A DNA stretch of 64,000 nucleotides from Rhodothermales bacterium. Lineage in GTDB: Bacteria; Bacteroidota; Rhodothermia; Rhodothermales; Bin80. Below are positions 17,559 through 26,898 of the stretch, one piece after another. The position numbers and the translations under genes were made by a program. The stretch covers positions 1,933,246 to 1,997,245 of the forward strand of contig CATQHT010000003.1 of the NCBI GenBank assembly GCA_958296045.1, in the 5' to 3' direction. Positions within the stretch are counted from its first letter, which is position 1. Each line of letters opens with the position of its first letter. The notes under the pieces are model-generated. The model saw only the letters and a list, made by a program, of their open reading frames with translations, had not been told where the DNA came from and ran no database searches.

Positions 17559-19306
17559 TGAGCCGCTACCCGAAGGTCGGGACCCTCATTTGCATGCTCT
17601 GCCTCTATCTGCCTGCGCCCGTAGTCAGGGCGCAGGCAGAGCGGTTTGTCACAACGCCCGCCGAGCTGGCGGCAGCCATTGCCGCTTCGGATCCGGGGGA
17701 TGCGGTCGTGATGGCAAATGGAGTGTGGACGGATGTGACGATCTCCTTTTTTGCCGAAGGGCTCCAGGGGGATACGATCACGTTGCGGGCAGAGACGCCC
17801 GGGCTGGTGGTACTCAATGGCTCCTCTCGCCTGAAGATCGGAGGCTCCTACCTCAAGGTGGATGGCCTGTGGTTTGACCAGGGCGCGCTAACCAGCGGCC
17901 ATGTGGTAGAGTTTCGGCGCTCCTCGTCGTCTTTGGCGCATCACAGCCGCCTAACGAATTGCGCTGTGACGAGCTACAACCCACCCGGCCGCCTTACCCA
18001 GTACAAGTGGGTATCCATCTACGGGACACACAACCGCGTCGATCACTGTCATTTCGCCGGCAAGACCCACGATGGCGCCACGGTTGTTGTCTGGCTGCAG
18101 AATCCGCCCAATGACAGTCCAAGGTGGCACAGGATAGATCACAACTACTTCGGGACGCGTCCAGACCTGGGCAAGAACGGTGGTGAATCGCTGCGGATTG
18201 GCACTAGCAGCCGATCCATGCAGCACAGCCATGTCACCGTCGAGCACAACCTATTCGAGGAATGCGACGGAGAGATAGAGATCATCTCGAACAAGAGCGG
18301 ATCCAACATCTTCCGGCACAACACTTTCCGGCGTTCCAGTGGCATGCTGACGCTGCGTCACGGCAATGAGGCCGACGTCTACGGCAACTTTTTTCTGGGG
18401 GAAGGTAAGTCAGGTAGTGGCGGTGTTCGCATCATCGGTGAGCGCCACCGTGTCTATAACAACTACTTTCAGGATCTGACCGGCACGGGCTACCGGGCCG
18501 CCGTGTCATTGGTCAATGGCGTGCCCAATTCGCCGCTGAACCGGTACTTCCAGGTCAAGGGGGCGCAGGTGATTTCCAACACATTCGTGAATGTCAGGGA
18601 GGCCTTCGTCTTTGGCGCTGGCAAAAGCTCCGAGCAGTCGTTGCCACCGGACAGCGTGGTGGTAGCCAACAACCTAGTTTCCACGACCAGTGGCCCCATC
18701 GTCGAATACGTCGACGAGCCTCTTCGCGTGCAGTACGCGGCGAACATTTTTCATGGCGCGAGCGTCGGGCTTCCAGATACGACGGCTGGCATCACAGCAG
18801 AGGATCCGCTGCTTGAGCAGCGGGACGGCTTATGGCGTCCGACGGCCACCAGTGTTGCGTTAGATAGCGCGGTGGTGTTTTCGTTTGTGGATATGGATGT
18901 GGACGGGCAGGTGAGGGATACCTTGCCCGACATTGGAGCGGATGAGCGCTCCTTGGACCCGATCGTGTACAGAGCGCTTACGCGAAGCGATGTCGGGCCC
19001 GAATTCCAGGACCTTGTCCTGCAGATCGTAGAGGATGAATTGCCTGGCCCGCAGGCTGCATTGCGCGCCTTTCCCAACCCGTTCATAGCTGGCACCACGC
19101 TGGAGTTCACCTTGGACCGAAGTGCTCCTGCCCGCCTTGTGGTGTACGACATCTTAGGGCGCGAAGTCGCGATATTACTGCGCGGGTATCATCCCCCAGG
19201 CACGCACCGCATTGAAATTGATGCGTCCCGGCTCGCGGCTGGCACCTATTTCGCTGTACTGCACATCGAAGACCGCCGCCAAGTGGAGGCACTGGTAAGG
19301 CAATGA
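17558..19306 (+). CDS. PL6 alginate lyase with T9SS sorting domain
   Basis: This 582-residue secreted lyase starts at GTG 17558, which overlaps the previous TAG stop and gives a normal signal peptide ending V-R-A-Q. The chondroitinase-B-like parallel beta-helix spans about 28-440. The PL6 active-site layout known from AlyGC and chondroitinase B is complete. Calcium-binding E239-x-E241 is followed five residues later by catalytic K246 and 21 residues on by R267 (within T-L-R-H-G-N). N-G-G-E-S-L-R-I-G lies just before. The sorting domain begins F-P-N-P-F near residue 500. Expected action is beta-elimination of alginate at or outside the cell surface. Endo or exo mode cannot be told from sequence. 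Confidence 0.9.
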   Translation: MSRYPKVGTLICMLCLYLPAPVVRAQAERFVTTPAELAAAIAASDPGDAVVMANGVWTDVTISFFAEGLQGDTITLRAETPGLVVLNGSSRLKIGGSYLKVDGLWFDQGALTSGHVVEFRRSSSSLAHHSRLTNCAVTSYNPPGRLTQYKWVSIYGTHNRVDHCHFAGKTHDGATVVVWLQNPPNDSPRWHRIDHNYFGTRPDLGKNGGESLRIGTSSRSMQHSHVTVEHNLFEECDGEIEIISNKSGSNIFRHNTFRRSSGMLTLRHGNEADVYGNFFLGEGKSGSGGVRIIGERHRVYNNYFQDLTGTGYRAAVSLVNGVPNSPLNRYFQVKGAQVISNTFVNVREAFVFGAGKSSEQSLPPDSVVVANNLVSTTSGPIVEYVDEPLRVQYAANIFHGASVGLPDTTAGITAEDPLLEQRDGLWRPTATSVALDSAVVFSFVDMDVDGQVRDTLPDIGADERSLDPIVYRALTRSDVGPEFQDLVLQIVEDELPGPQAALRAFPNPFIAGTTLEFTLDRSAPARLVVYDILGREVAILLRGYHPPGTHRIEIDASRLAAGTYFAVLHIEDRRQVEALVRQ

Positions 19307-22014
19307 TGCGTCGCCTCGGCCATGTCCTGTTAGGGTTGCTGGCCATCGGGTTGGCCGAGCCTGATGAGACGGTTGTGCACAACGCGGCGGAGTTTGCTAA
19401 GGCAGTTGAGCAGGCTCGTGGTGGGGACACGATTGTGCTGGCGGATGGCATCTGGCATGATGCGACATTGACGTTCGACGCCGATGGGGCACTGGGCGAC
19501 ACCATCACCGTCCAGGCTGAGACGCCGGGCGGCGTGATACTGACAGGCTCTTCGCGGCTCCGTATTGGGGGAAGCTATCTGAAGGTGGAGGGGTTGTGGT
19601 TTCATCGGGGAGCACTCAGCGGCGGGCATGTGATTGCTTTTCGCACCGACCGGCATGCTCACCACAGCCGCCTTACGGCGTGCGCCGTGACCGAGTATAA
19701 CCCATCGAACTGGCTGGTTCAGTACAAGTGGGTCTCCATGTACGGGACGCACAACCGGGTGGATCACAGCTATTTCGCTGGTAAGACGCACGATGGTGCA
19801 ACGCTGGTGGTCTGGCTGGAGGACGCCCCAGACCACGTTCGAAACCATCACCGCATTGACCACAACCATTTTGGCCCCCGTCCGAGGTTGGGCAAGAACG
19901 GTGGTGAAACCATCCGCATCGGCACCAGCCATCGCTCGATGCAGTCTTCGCATACGATCGTTGAAAACAACTTGTTCGAGCGAACTGATGGCGAGCACGA
20001 GATAATTTCCAACAAGACCGGGCACAACGTCTTTCGCGGCAACACCTTTTGGGAGGCCCAGGGAGCGCTGACGTTGCGCCATGGCAATGCTGCCACCGTT
20101 ACCGGCAACTATTTTTTGGGCAGGCGACGTCCAGGTACCGGTGGAGTCCGGATCATCGGTGAGGACCACCGTGTGGCGGACAACTATTTCGAAGGACTTC
20201 GGGGCGACTCGTCTCGGGCTTCGCTATCGATCATGAACGGCATTCCTAATTCGCCGCTGAACCGCTACTTCCAGGTCAAGCGTGCGGAGGTTGCCCACAA
20301 CACGTGGGTAGACACGAGGGTAAGTCTACTGTACGGGTTGGGTGCGGACTCAGAAAAGTCATTGCGACCCGAGGGGGTAACGATACGAGACAACGTGATT
20401 GTGGCTCAGGCGGATATGCCGGTCATACGGTCTATGGTGCCGTTCGATGGCGTTGTCTTCGATGGCAACGTATTCCATGGGCTGCCGCCTGCGAAGGGTC
20501 CGCCGGGGATAGCGTGGCAGGATCCCACGTTGCAGCAGGGTGATGACGGGCTTTGGCGCCCTTCTCCTGACGGACCGGCGCATCTGAAGGGTGCGCGCCT
20601 TGGTCACCCTCCGGTCACTGAAAGCGACGTGGGCCCGCCGTGGTGGGGCATGCCCTGGACGCCGACCATATTGGCCGATTCCACGGTGAGTCTTCCCGAC
20701 TTTTCCTGGGCTGGATACCGTTGGGGCGAACAGCCGATACCGGAGCTTCCAGTCACTATGGACGTTACCGCATTTGGTGCTACGGGCGATGATATGCGCG
20801 ACGACACCGCGCCTTTCCAGCGGGCTCTGGCTGCAGCGCACCAGCACCCGGGCCCAGTGGTGTTGGGCATTCCAGCGGGGCGGTTTCATCTGTCGGGCAT
20901 CTTGCGGCTTGAGCGAGACAGTCTTGTTCTTCGCGGCCGTGGACCGGATTCCACCTTTCTGGTCGTCGAGAAGCCTTTGCGCATCCTGGACACGCCCGCC
21001 CAGCAGCAGGAAGAAGTCGCTGGCGCACCATCTTCCCAAGGCCTTGGCTTATCCCCGTTTGCTTACCAGGGGGGTATCATCTGGGTGCGCAGCCCGAGCG
21101 GGATTCACGCGCAGGACAGCATATCTGTCTTGAGTGCCCAGGGCCAGACCATCACCGTTGCGGAGCGTGGAGCGTGGACATTGCCAGCGGACGCACAGCT
21201 GCGCTGGACCACCCAAGGTCGCCGCCATGCTCAGGTGGTCACCGTGATCGCGCAGCAGGGTCTCGTGTGGCGCACTAAAGAGCCATTGTGGGAGCAACAC
21301 ATCACTGGTGCCATGGACGCGCATATCTCGGCTATCAATCTCTTGCGGGAGGTTGGTGTGGAACATCTGTCCGTGGTTTTCGAACCGGTTCCTTACCGAG
21401 GTCATCAATTGGATGATGACTACAACGCCGTCTTTTTCGATGGCGTCCGGCACGGATGGATACGTGATGTGACCATAAGCAACGCTGACAACGGCGTTCT
21501 TCTTAGGGCGAGCGCCAACGTGACCATGGCTGGTCTTGTCGTAAGGGGACGTGGTGGGCATTCCGGCGTATTGTTCATGGACACCCGGTATGGGCTGTTG
21601 GCCGAATCCCACCTCAGCCAGGCGGTGCACCCTGTAGGATGTGTGCAAGGTGGCGGGTACAACGTAGTGCTGGGCGGCTCGGCGGCGAGCCTCTACGAGG
21701 CAGGCTGCATCATGCCCAATCTGTACGACGGATCCACCTTGGAGTCTGCTGGCGATGTCCTCTGGCAGCTGTCTCCAGCGTCGCGGCCGGTACTCTGGAA
21801 CGTCACGGCACGGTACGAACACCCGGACCATGTGCGGCTGCCGGTATTCACAGGCTTTCTTGGAAATGATGCCACGGTGATAGGGCTGCGCGCCGGCGTG
21901 CCGTTGCGCTTGGGTATCGCTACCGGCGCGCACGTGGAGGGCATTAATCGCGCGCCATTGGCGGTGCCATCTCTGTACCAAGCTCAGCTAAGCGGTCGCG
22001 CACCAACCTGGTAG
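19303..22014 (+). CDS. Two-domain lyase: PL6 helix fused to a pectate-lyase-3-like helix
   Basis: This 903-residue protein overlaps the previous stop by 4 bp. A short signal sequence is followed by a full PL6 domain (about 22-450) with E231-x-E233, K238 and R259 in the canonical spacing and the same N-G-G-E-x-x-R-I-G stretch. A linker rich in proline and tryptophan leads to a second right-handed helix (about 484-890). This helix begins V-T-A-F-G-A-T-G-D, the usual start of the Pectate_lyase_3 fold, with A-F-Q-R-A-L and I-P-A-G-R-F-H-L following. Unlike its neighbour it lacks a T9SS tail, so it probably stays in the periplasm. A bifunctional lyase, or a lyase plus carbohydrate-binding helix, is likely; which one is not visible. 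Confidence 0.85.
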   Translation: MMRRLGHVLLGLLAIGLAEPDETVVHNAAEFAKAVEQARGGDTIVLADGIWHDATLTFDADGALGDTITVQAETPGGVILTGSSRLRIGGSYLKVEGLWFHRGALSGGHVIAFRTDRHAHHSRLTACAVTEYNPSNWLVQYKWVSMYGTHNRVDHSYFAGKTHDGATLVVWLEDAPDHVRNHHRIDHNHFGPRPRLGKNGGETIRIGTSHRSMQSSHTIVENNLFERTDGEHEIISNKTGHNVFRGNTFWEAQGALTLRHGNAATVTGNYFLGRRRPGTGGVRIIGEDHRVADNYFEGLRGDSSRASLSIMNGIPNSPLNRYFQVKRAEVAHNTWVDTRVSLLYGLGADSEKSLRPEGVTIRDNVIVAQADMPVIRSMVPFDGVVFDGNVFHGLPPAKGPPGIAWQDPTLQQGDDGLWRPSPDGPAHLKGARLGHPPVTESDVGPPWWGMPWTPTILADSTVSLPDFSWAGYRWGEQPIPELPVTMDVTAFGATGDDMRDDTAPFQRALAAAHQHPGPVVLGIPAGRFHLSGILRLERDSLVLRGRGPDSTFLVVEKPLRILDTPAQQQEEVAGAPSSQGLGLSPFAYQGGIIWVRSPSGIHAQDSISVLSAQGQTITVAERGAWTLPADAQLRWTTQGRRHAQVVTVIAQQGLVWRTKEPLWEQHITGAMDAHISAINLLREVGVEHLSVVFEPVPYRGHQLDDDYNAVFFDGVRHGWIRDVTISNADNGVLLRASANVTMAGLVVRGRGGHSGVLFMDTRYGLLAESHLSQAVHPVGCVQGGGYNVVLGGSAASLYEAGCIMPNLYDGSTLESAGDVLWQLSPASRPVLWNVTARYEHPDHVRLPVFTGFLGNDATVIGLRAGVPLRLGIATGAHVEGINRAPLAVPSLYQAQLSGRAPTW

Positions 22015-22620
22015 GACTGCCCGTACGTCAGAGAAGGCTGAAACGCGTTGGGGTCGCATATCCGAACCTGTCTGGTCGTTGGTACCAACGGAGATGCCCC
22101 ACATCCCCATGTTGCCCGAAGCTTGGCATCCTGCTCCGGTCCCGCCTTGGCATTGCGCAACTCTTTTGCGGACGATGGCGAGTGTCACCGATAGGCATGG
22201 GGAGGTGAGCGTATTGCGTACGGGAAGCTATCTAGGCGCTCGGCGAACTGGCGGCTAGATGACCAGGAAGGTGATTCCGCCATGCTGCCATAGGCCGAGG
22301 GAGGGGCAGCTTCCAAAGACGCTGGAAGACCGCCGCGGGGCGCACAGCTTAATTCTGTCTTTCCGCAATACGCAACGGTGCACGATAGAAGCTGATCGCA
22401 CACGATAGGTTTGCGCACATCGGCAGGATGTGTGTAGGGGGCCGTGCCTTTTACGGTTTGCACTGAGCTTTGCGCGTGGAATTCGTATCGGGGTTTGCAT
22501 GGAGAAACAAGAGGTCGCTCTTGTTACCAGCCGAAGAACGGTGCCCAACGCCCCCGTGCATCCCGTTCATCCGTCCGTACTGCCGCCGGACACCGACGAC
22601 CATCCCCTCCTCCAGACCTG
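22015..22620. other. Non-coding or unassigned stretch
   Basis: This region of about 600 bp lies between the last PL6 gene and MITE copy 2. Short frames on both strands show no recognisable domain or consistent coding pattern. From about 22444 a + frame with R-P-S-P-P-P-D-L at 22600 is continuous with the recombinase remnant once the MITE is removed. The last 100-180 bp may therefore be the eroded start of that gene. Confidence 0.4.
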
Positions 22621-22910
22621 CAGCGATTCTAAATTTGGGTTCGCGGTGAGGGGTAGGTTGTATTGTCATCCGCCTCCGCTGGAGCCTTCCGGTACCAGAT
22701 CCTCAACGATTGCATGTCAAGAACAGGATAACCAGGGATTCCAGATACCTGGAAGGCCGTCGTAGTCTCTCGGGCGGAAAAATGGCGCCTCAAATGTGGC
22801 TTCTTGTTGCCCATTCGGACCATTCGACAGCCTCCTCTGCAGCTCGCGTGCGTGTAGCCTACCGAAAAAAGACTCGTTCCTCCACTAAAACCCCACATTC
22901 AGAATTACAG
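22621..22910. mobile_element. MITE copy 2 (290 bp, perfect 9-bp target duplication)
   Basis: The element starts CAGCGATTCTAAATTTGG. Its other end, read inverted, starts CTGTAATTCTGAATGTGG. It is flanked by exact 9-bp direct repeats CCAGACCTG at 22612-22620 and 22911-22919, a clear target-site duplication. It is homologous over its length to copy 1 at 4667-4958. From about 22735 to the right end it matches the reverse complement of 58395-58575, the 3' end of the intact IS. It carries no transposase and interrupts the N-terminal part of a tyrosine recombinase remnant. Confidence 0.9.
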
Positions 22911-23430
22911 CCAGACCTGGGGCTCCACGGCAAGGCCCCTGGCACCATCGAAGGATACCGGCGAGACGTACGCTCACTGATGATCCAGATCCCCGACGGC
23001 TTCCGCACCCTCACGCTGCCGCAGCTCCAAGCGTGGGCTGATGCGCTTGTGTCCCTGGCTCCTGGCACCCGGGCGCGCAGAATCACTGCCGTAAAGAGTC
23101 TGCTCACCTTCGCCTTTACAATCGGGTACACCCTTTTCAACGTTGGAGGTGAACTCCGACTGCCCCGGCACAAAAACATCCTTGCTGCTCGTATCCTGTC
23201 CGAAGCCGCCGTCCATCGCATGATTCACTGCACCCCGACCCCAGAGATTACGCTCTTCTGCTCACCCTCGACGGCGCCGGCGCCCGCGTCTCCGAGATGG
23301 TCCCCCGCCTGGCAAGACCGTACAGACACCGAACACCGGCGGACAGTTCACGCTCTACGGCAAAGAACAGCGCACCCGACACATGGCCATGCCTGCCGCC
23401 GCCAGCTATGCCATCGGACGAGAGCACAAA
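22911..23430 (+). pseudogene. Tyrosine recombinase (phage-type integrase), decayed fragment
   Basis: The frame after the MITE reads L-H-G-K-A-P-G-T-I-E-G-Y-R-R-D, the SAM-like core-binding start of an XerC/D-type recombinase. It continues through a four-helix core to the start of the catalytic domain (I-L-S-E-A-A-V-H-R-M-I). After about 23240 the reading shifts: D-Y-A-L-L-L-T-L-D-G-A-G-A-R-V-S-E appears in another frame, and T-G-G-Q-F-T-L-Y-G-K then R-T-R-H in a third. At least two frameshifts are needed, and the catalytic H-x-x-R and Tyr are absent before the NYN gene begins on the other strand. It is dead and was additionally split by the MITE. It probably belonged to the same former mobile element as the relaxase remnant nearby. 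Confidence 0.75.
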
Positions 23431-24029
23431 TCGAGAGTTTCAGCGTAGCGAGGCTGAGCAAGCGGAAAGCCGGGGCGGGATGGTTCCAAATAGGTGACGG
23501 CGCCATAGTAGTCATCCAATGGCACGAATGCGCCATTCTCCTTGGCCCAGAGACGCATACGCTGGTTGCATGAATGTGCCCACGATAGAATCTCTATGCG
23601 CCAGCCGCGCCGGTGCATGCGCTCCAGCGTCCTGTGGAATCCTACACCCTTCTGGTAACCCGCCCCGTCGCCTGTGAGAAGCACCACGATGCCAGGGTCC
23701 CCGTTGTTATCCAATGCATCTTCCAGCATGATCAACTGCAACAGGCGATCGGGCATATCCTGTTCGCTCCGAGATCCTCCGCCTCGATCAAATAGGGACA
23801 CCGTAAGCCCGTCGTTCTCCAAACGATTCCAGAGTTGCTCCATCTCTGGAGGTATTGATCCCACGGCTATGGCTCGCGCGATTGATCGGTCCGCGTGAGC
23901 TAGTCGAAGCATATTGTCGAAGTGGACCCGAACGCGGTACCGTGCATCGGGTTCATCAGACAACTCGGCCATGCGCTGTGCTTCGTGGAAGATGTTCGAG
24001 TTATCCCAGTAAATGAAGACGCTATCCAT
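23406..24029 (-). CDS. NYN-domain (PIN-like) ribonuclease family protein
   Basis: This 207-residue single-domain protein has the NYN signature. W-D-N-S-N-I-F at residues 8-14 supplies the first acidic metal ligand. L-L-T-G-D-G-A-G-Y provides the second acidic pair, in place of the usual S-G-D-x-D-F. G-W-R-I-E-I-L-S-W follows, as in LabA/YacP-like NYN proteins. These act as metal-dependent RNases or RNA-processing factors. The ORF is intact and runs against the decayed recombinase, whose last bases it overlaps. It stands alone in a mobile-DNA region, so it may be accessory cargo. A role in defence or RNA turnover is possible but not shown. Confidence 0.8.
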   Translation of the reverse strand: MDSVFIYWDNSNIFHEAQRMAELSDEPDARYRVRVHFDNMLRLAHADRSIARAIAVGSIPPEMEQLWNRLENDGLTVSLFDRGGGSRSEQDMPDRLLQLIMLEDALDNNGDPGIVVLLTGDGAGYQKGVGFHRTLERMHRRGWRIEILSWAHSCNQRMRLWAKENGAFVPLDDYYGAVTYLEPSRPGFPLAQPRYAETLDLCSRPMA

Positions 24030-24344
24030 ATCGTTGTGCTACTCGTCAAAAGCACTGCTCTGGGCACGCTGCCAGCTATCCAAAGCCATTGACCGTCTGC
24101 GCAGTCATGCTTATACCCGCGGTCAGGTCACACAACCCAATCACCTGTATTACCGTGCCTTGTATGGCAACATTATATGCCCAGCCCTCGATCTTGCTCA
24201 CGCATGTGTTCCTGGTGCACGCGGTAGTCCATCATATCCAGGACTCCGCTTTCCATGCCGCGCTCGTGCGCCTCTTTTGCCACCTCTGAATGCTGATGCT
24301 CCGGTGTCCGCTCCAACACCGTGCCGACTACTTAGCCACGGTGT

Positions 24345-25205
24345 TTCTACAGCTGCTGCACATCGCGTTGGTGCTTCTTCCGCGTTTGGGTAAGCACCTC
24401 TTCGGCCAGTCCCGCGCGCCGGCGCCGTGCGTCCCTCTGCTGGAATAAGCCCTGGATCTGCGGGCGCATACGCGCCCACATGCTCCTGGCTGTTTCCAGG
24501 CGTGAGGCCCCCTTCAGGGATGGTACCTCCTCGGGTGTCAAGGTTTGAATGCGCTGCTCTACCTCTCGCACGTGTTCTTGCTCGATCCCGGGTACGCGCC
24601 AACCGTCAATGCCCTTCGTATACTGTGCGTACCATGCGGCCTTGATTGATTGCCAAGTTAGAGGCTACGCCTAACGGCTCGACTGCCTGCACGTAGATTT
24701 GTTGCATCTCGAGTAGCTTGTGAGCACCGCTGAAATACACCTTGTGCGACAGGTGTCCCTCGCTATTGACCGGAGTCACCGCACCGTGAACGTGGGGACG
24801 CACTTCGTCCATATGCAGCACGGCATAGGCCAGCGGCCCCGGGCATTGTTCCTGCAGCCACTACAGGGTGGTCTTTGCCCACGAATCCACCGCGGGCACA
24901 TCGTCTGTGTCAAGCTGCTGCGGGAGCGTGCAGTTCATGCTCGCCGCCACATTGGCATCCTTCCAGATCTTGTGCCCGGCGCCGGGCTGGCGCTGCGGCA
25001 CCGCCGAGAGCGCCCTCTCCCCGCCGAACAGTAACCCGATTTTGCGCCAAGCGGTCGGGGTTGACCTGCAGGGGAAGTGCGTCAGGCGCGTAGCAACAGC
25101 AGTCGTGCCGTAGCATGCCGGTGATGTCGGGGCGTATTCTAGGACGGACATTGAGAGCAACGGGTATGTCGGGGTGGTGCACGCCCGGCCCCCTTGATTT
25201 CACTA
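24345..25205 (-). pseudogene. MobV/Pre-family relaxase, decayed
   Basis: Pieces of a plasmid mobilisation relaxase lie in order on the minus strand but in different frames. I-T-G-M-L-R-H-D with N-P-D-R-L-A-Q-N-R-V comes near 25130-25040. A-G-H-K-I-W-K-D-A-N-V-A-A-S-M then T-D-D-V-P-A-V-D-S-W-A-K-T-T-L comes at 24980-24865. After an in-frame TAG, W-L-Q-E-Q-C-P-G continues into V-L-H-M-D-E-V-R-P-H-V-H-G near 24790; this is the metal-binding histidine motif of MobV/Pre enzymes. A coiled-coil tail follows to about 24347. At least two frameshifts and one stop make it non-functional. With the recombinase remnant it marks a dead integrated mobilisable element. Confidence 0.72.
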
Positions 25206-25347
25206 ACAGGCATGAACAGGCATCGCCCGCCCGTTGCGCGCCGCAAGCTCCCCAAAAGGGCGTTATTCATTCACCTTTCTCCATGGCATGGGAACCAATT
25301 CACACCCTAGGTATAGGTTAACCGGTTAGATTGTACGGTGTCGCGCT

Positions 25348-26898
25348 GTGAAGGTCCTCGGTCCGCTTCTTCTCACTCTCCTGCTCACCACACTACCCGC
25401 GACTGCGCAGTCGGGATCGATCACCGGCGACAAGACAGCCTGCACGGGCGGCTACGCAAAGAGCTACCCATGTACCGACATCACGTTGCTGTCCAAGTTG
25501 GCACGCAGCGACTTGGACGCTTCGTACCTGAATGATGTATGGGGCTGGGCCGACACCGCGTCTGGGCGCGAATTCGCGCTCGTGGGCACTTCATCTCACG
25601 TGGCCTTCGTCGAAGTCACCGATCCGGTGAACCCGGTCTATGTCGGTAAGCTCCCTTCTCACTACACGTCGACAAACAGTTTCTGGCGCGACATGAAGGT
25701 GTACCAGGATTTCATGTATGTCGTGGTCGATGGAGGTGGCCCCAACGGGCTGCAGATCTTTGACCTCACAGAGCTGCTGTCACCGCCGTCCACGCCGCAT
25801 GACTTTTCCGAGTCTGGGTACTACGACGGTTTCACAAACGCGCACAACGTAGTCATCAACGAAGACACGGGGTTCGCCTTTGCGGTCGGCACCGGAGGTG
25901 GGGGCAACAATGCCTGCCCTCGCGGCCTGCACATGATTGATCTAGCAGACCCGCTCAACCCGGCCTATGCTGGCTGCTTCAGAGACTCGGACACAGGACG
26001 CCACTCGGACGGCTATTCGCACGACGCGCAATGCGTCATTTATAATGGTCCTGACTCGAGCTATTCCGGGAGGGAGATCTGCATCGGGTTCAACGAGAAC
26101 GCTATCAGCATCTCGGATGTCACCAACAAGGGCGCGCCGGTCAAGGTGTCCCATGCCGACTACCCGGATGTCTCCTACACGCACCAGGGGTGGCTGACAG
26201 AGGATCACAAGTATGTTTTCCTGAACGACGAGGGCGACGAATTCAGCCTGCTTACCCCCGATGGTCGCGGCACAGGCACACGCACCCTGGTCTGGGATGT
26301 CACCGACCTGGACGACCCTGTAGTGTATATGGAGTACTGGGGAACGACCAAAGTTACGGACCACAATCTGTATGTGAAGGGCGAGTATGTATACCTGGCG
26401 AACTACTCCAGCGGCTTGCACATCCTGGACATTTCCGATATCGACGACCCCACCGAAGTAGCCCAATTTGACACGGAGCCCAATTTCGATGGCACAGGAT
26501 ACACCGGAGCATGGTCCAACTACCCGTTCCTGCCAAGCGGCATTGTTCTGGTCAACAGCGATCCAGAAGGACTCTTTGTGCTTGACCCCGTGGGAACCGC
26601 CGCGACGGCCGTAGAGGATCCTCTCGAGGTACCTGCCACCTTTGCGCTTAGCAATGCTTATCCCAACCCCTTTAACCCTTCAACTGTATTTTCGGTAACG
26701 CTGGCTGAGGGGCAGGCAGTGGATCTTCGAGTGTTTGACAGCATCGGCCGTGAGGTTGCAGTGATCCACCAGGGGTTTCTCAACGTTGGCACCCATCCTT
26801 TCACCTTTAGTGGAGCCAACCTTAACAGCGGCACTTACCTGATTCGCGCCAGCGGTGGCGTCGCATCGCAGTCGTTGGCCGTCACCCTTCTCAAGTGA
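25348..26898 (+). CDS. Choice-of-anchor-B family secreted protein with T9SS tail
   Basis: This 516-residue protein starts at GTG 25348, followed by a signal peptide ending A-T-A-Q. The body (about 55-425) is a beta-propeller of LVIVD-type repeats typical of choice-of-anchor-B proteins: D-V-W-G-W-A-D, H-V-A-F-V-E-V-T-D-P-V-N-P-V-Y, then H-N-V-V-I-N-E-D-T-G and G-L-H-I-L-D-I-S-D-I-D-D-P. The C-terminal 85 residues are a sorting domain (Y-P-N-P-F-N-P-S, then V-F-D-S-I-G-R-E-V). It should be exported and anchored at the cell surface. Its molecular function is unknown in the family. It is flanked by relics of transposons and is monocistronic. Confidence 0.85.
   Translation: MKVLGPLLLTLLLTTLPATAQSGSITGDKTACTGGYAKSYPCTDITLLSKLARSDLDASYLNDVWGWADTASGREFALVGTSSHVAFVEVTDPVNPVYVGKLPSHYTSTNSFWRDMKVYQDFMYVVVDGGGPNGLQIFDLTELLSPPSTPHDFSESGYYDGFTNAHNVVINEDTGFAFAVGTGGGGNNACPRGLHMIDLADPLNPAYAGCFRDSDTGRHSDGYSHDAQCVIYNGPDSSYSGREICIGFNENAISISDVTNKGAPVKVSHADYPDVSYTHQGWLTEDHKYVFLNDEGDEFSLLTPDGRGTGTRTLVWDVTDLDDPVVYMEYWGTTKVTDHNLYVKGEYVYLANYSSGLHILDISDIDDPTEVAQFDTEPNFDGTGYTGAWSNYPFLPSGIVLVNSDPEGLFVLDPVGTAATAVEDPLEVPATFALSNAYPNPFNPSTVFSVTLAEGQAVDLRVFDSIGREVAVIHQGFLNVGTHPFTFSGANLNSGTYLIRASGGVASQSLAVTLLK

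Noticed and set aside
21049-21981. 310-codon minus-strand open frame opposite the PL6 fusion
   Set aside because: No recognisable domain or signal; the + strand protein is well supported over the same span.
24198-24602. 134-codon Arg/Ala-rich minus-strand frame
   Set aside because: Composition typical of an off-frame reading of GC-rich DNA; the MobV tail lies in another frame of the same strand.
25319-25328. TAACCGGTTA palindrome before the choice-of-anchor-B gene
   Set aside because: Only 10 bp and symmetrical by chance at appreciable frequency; no second copy noticed nearby.
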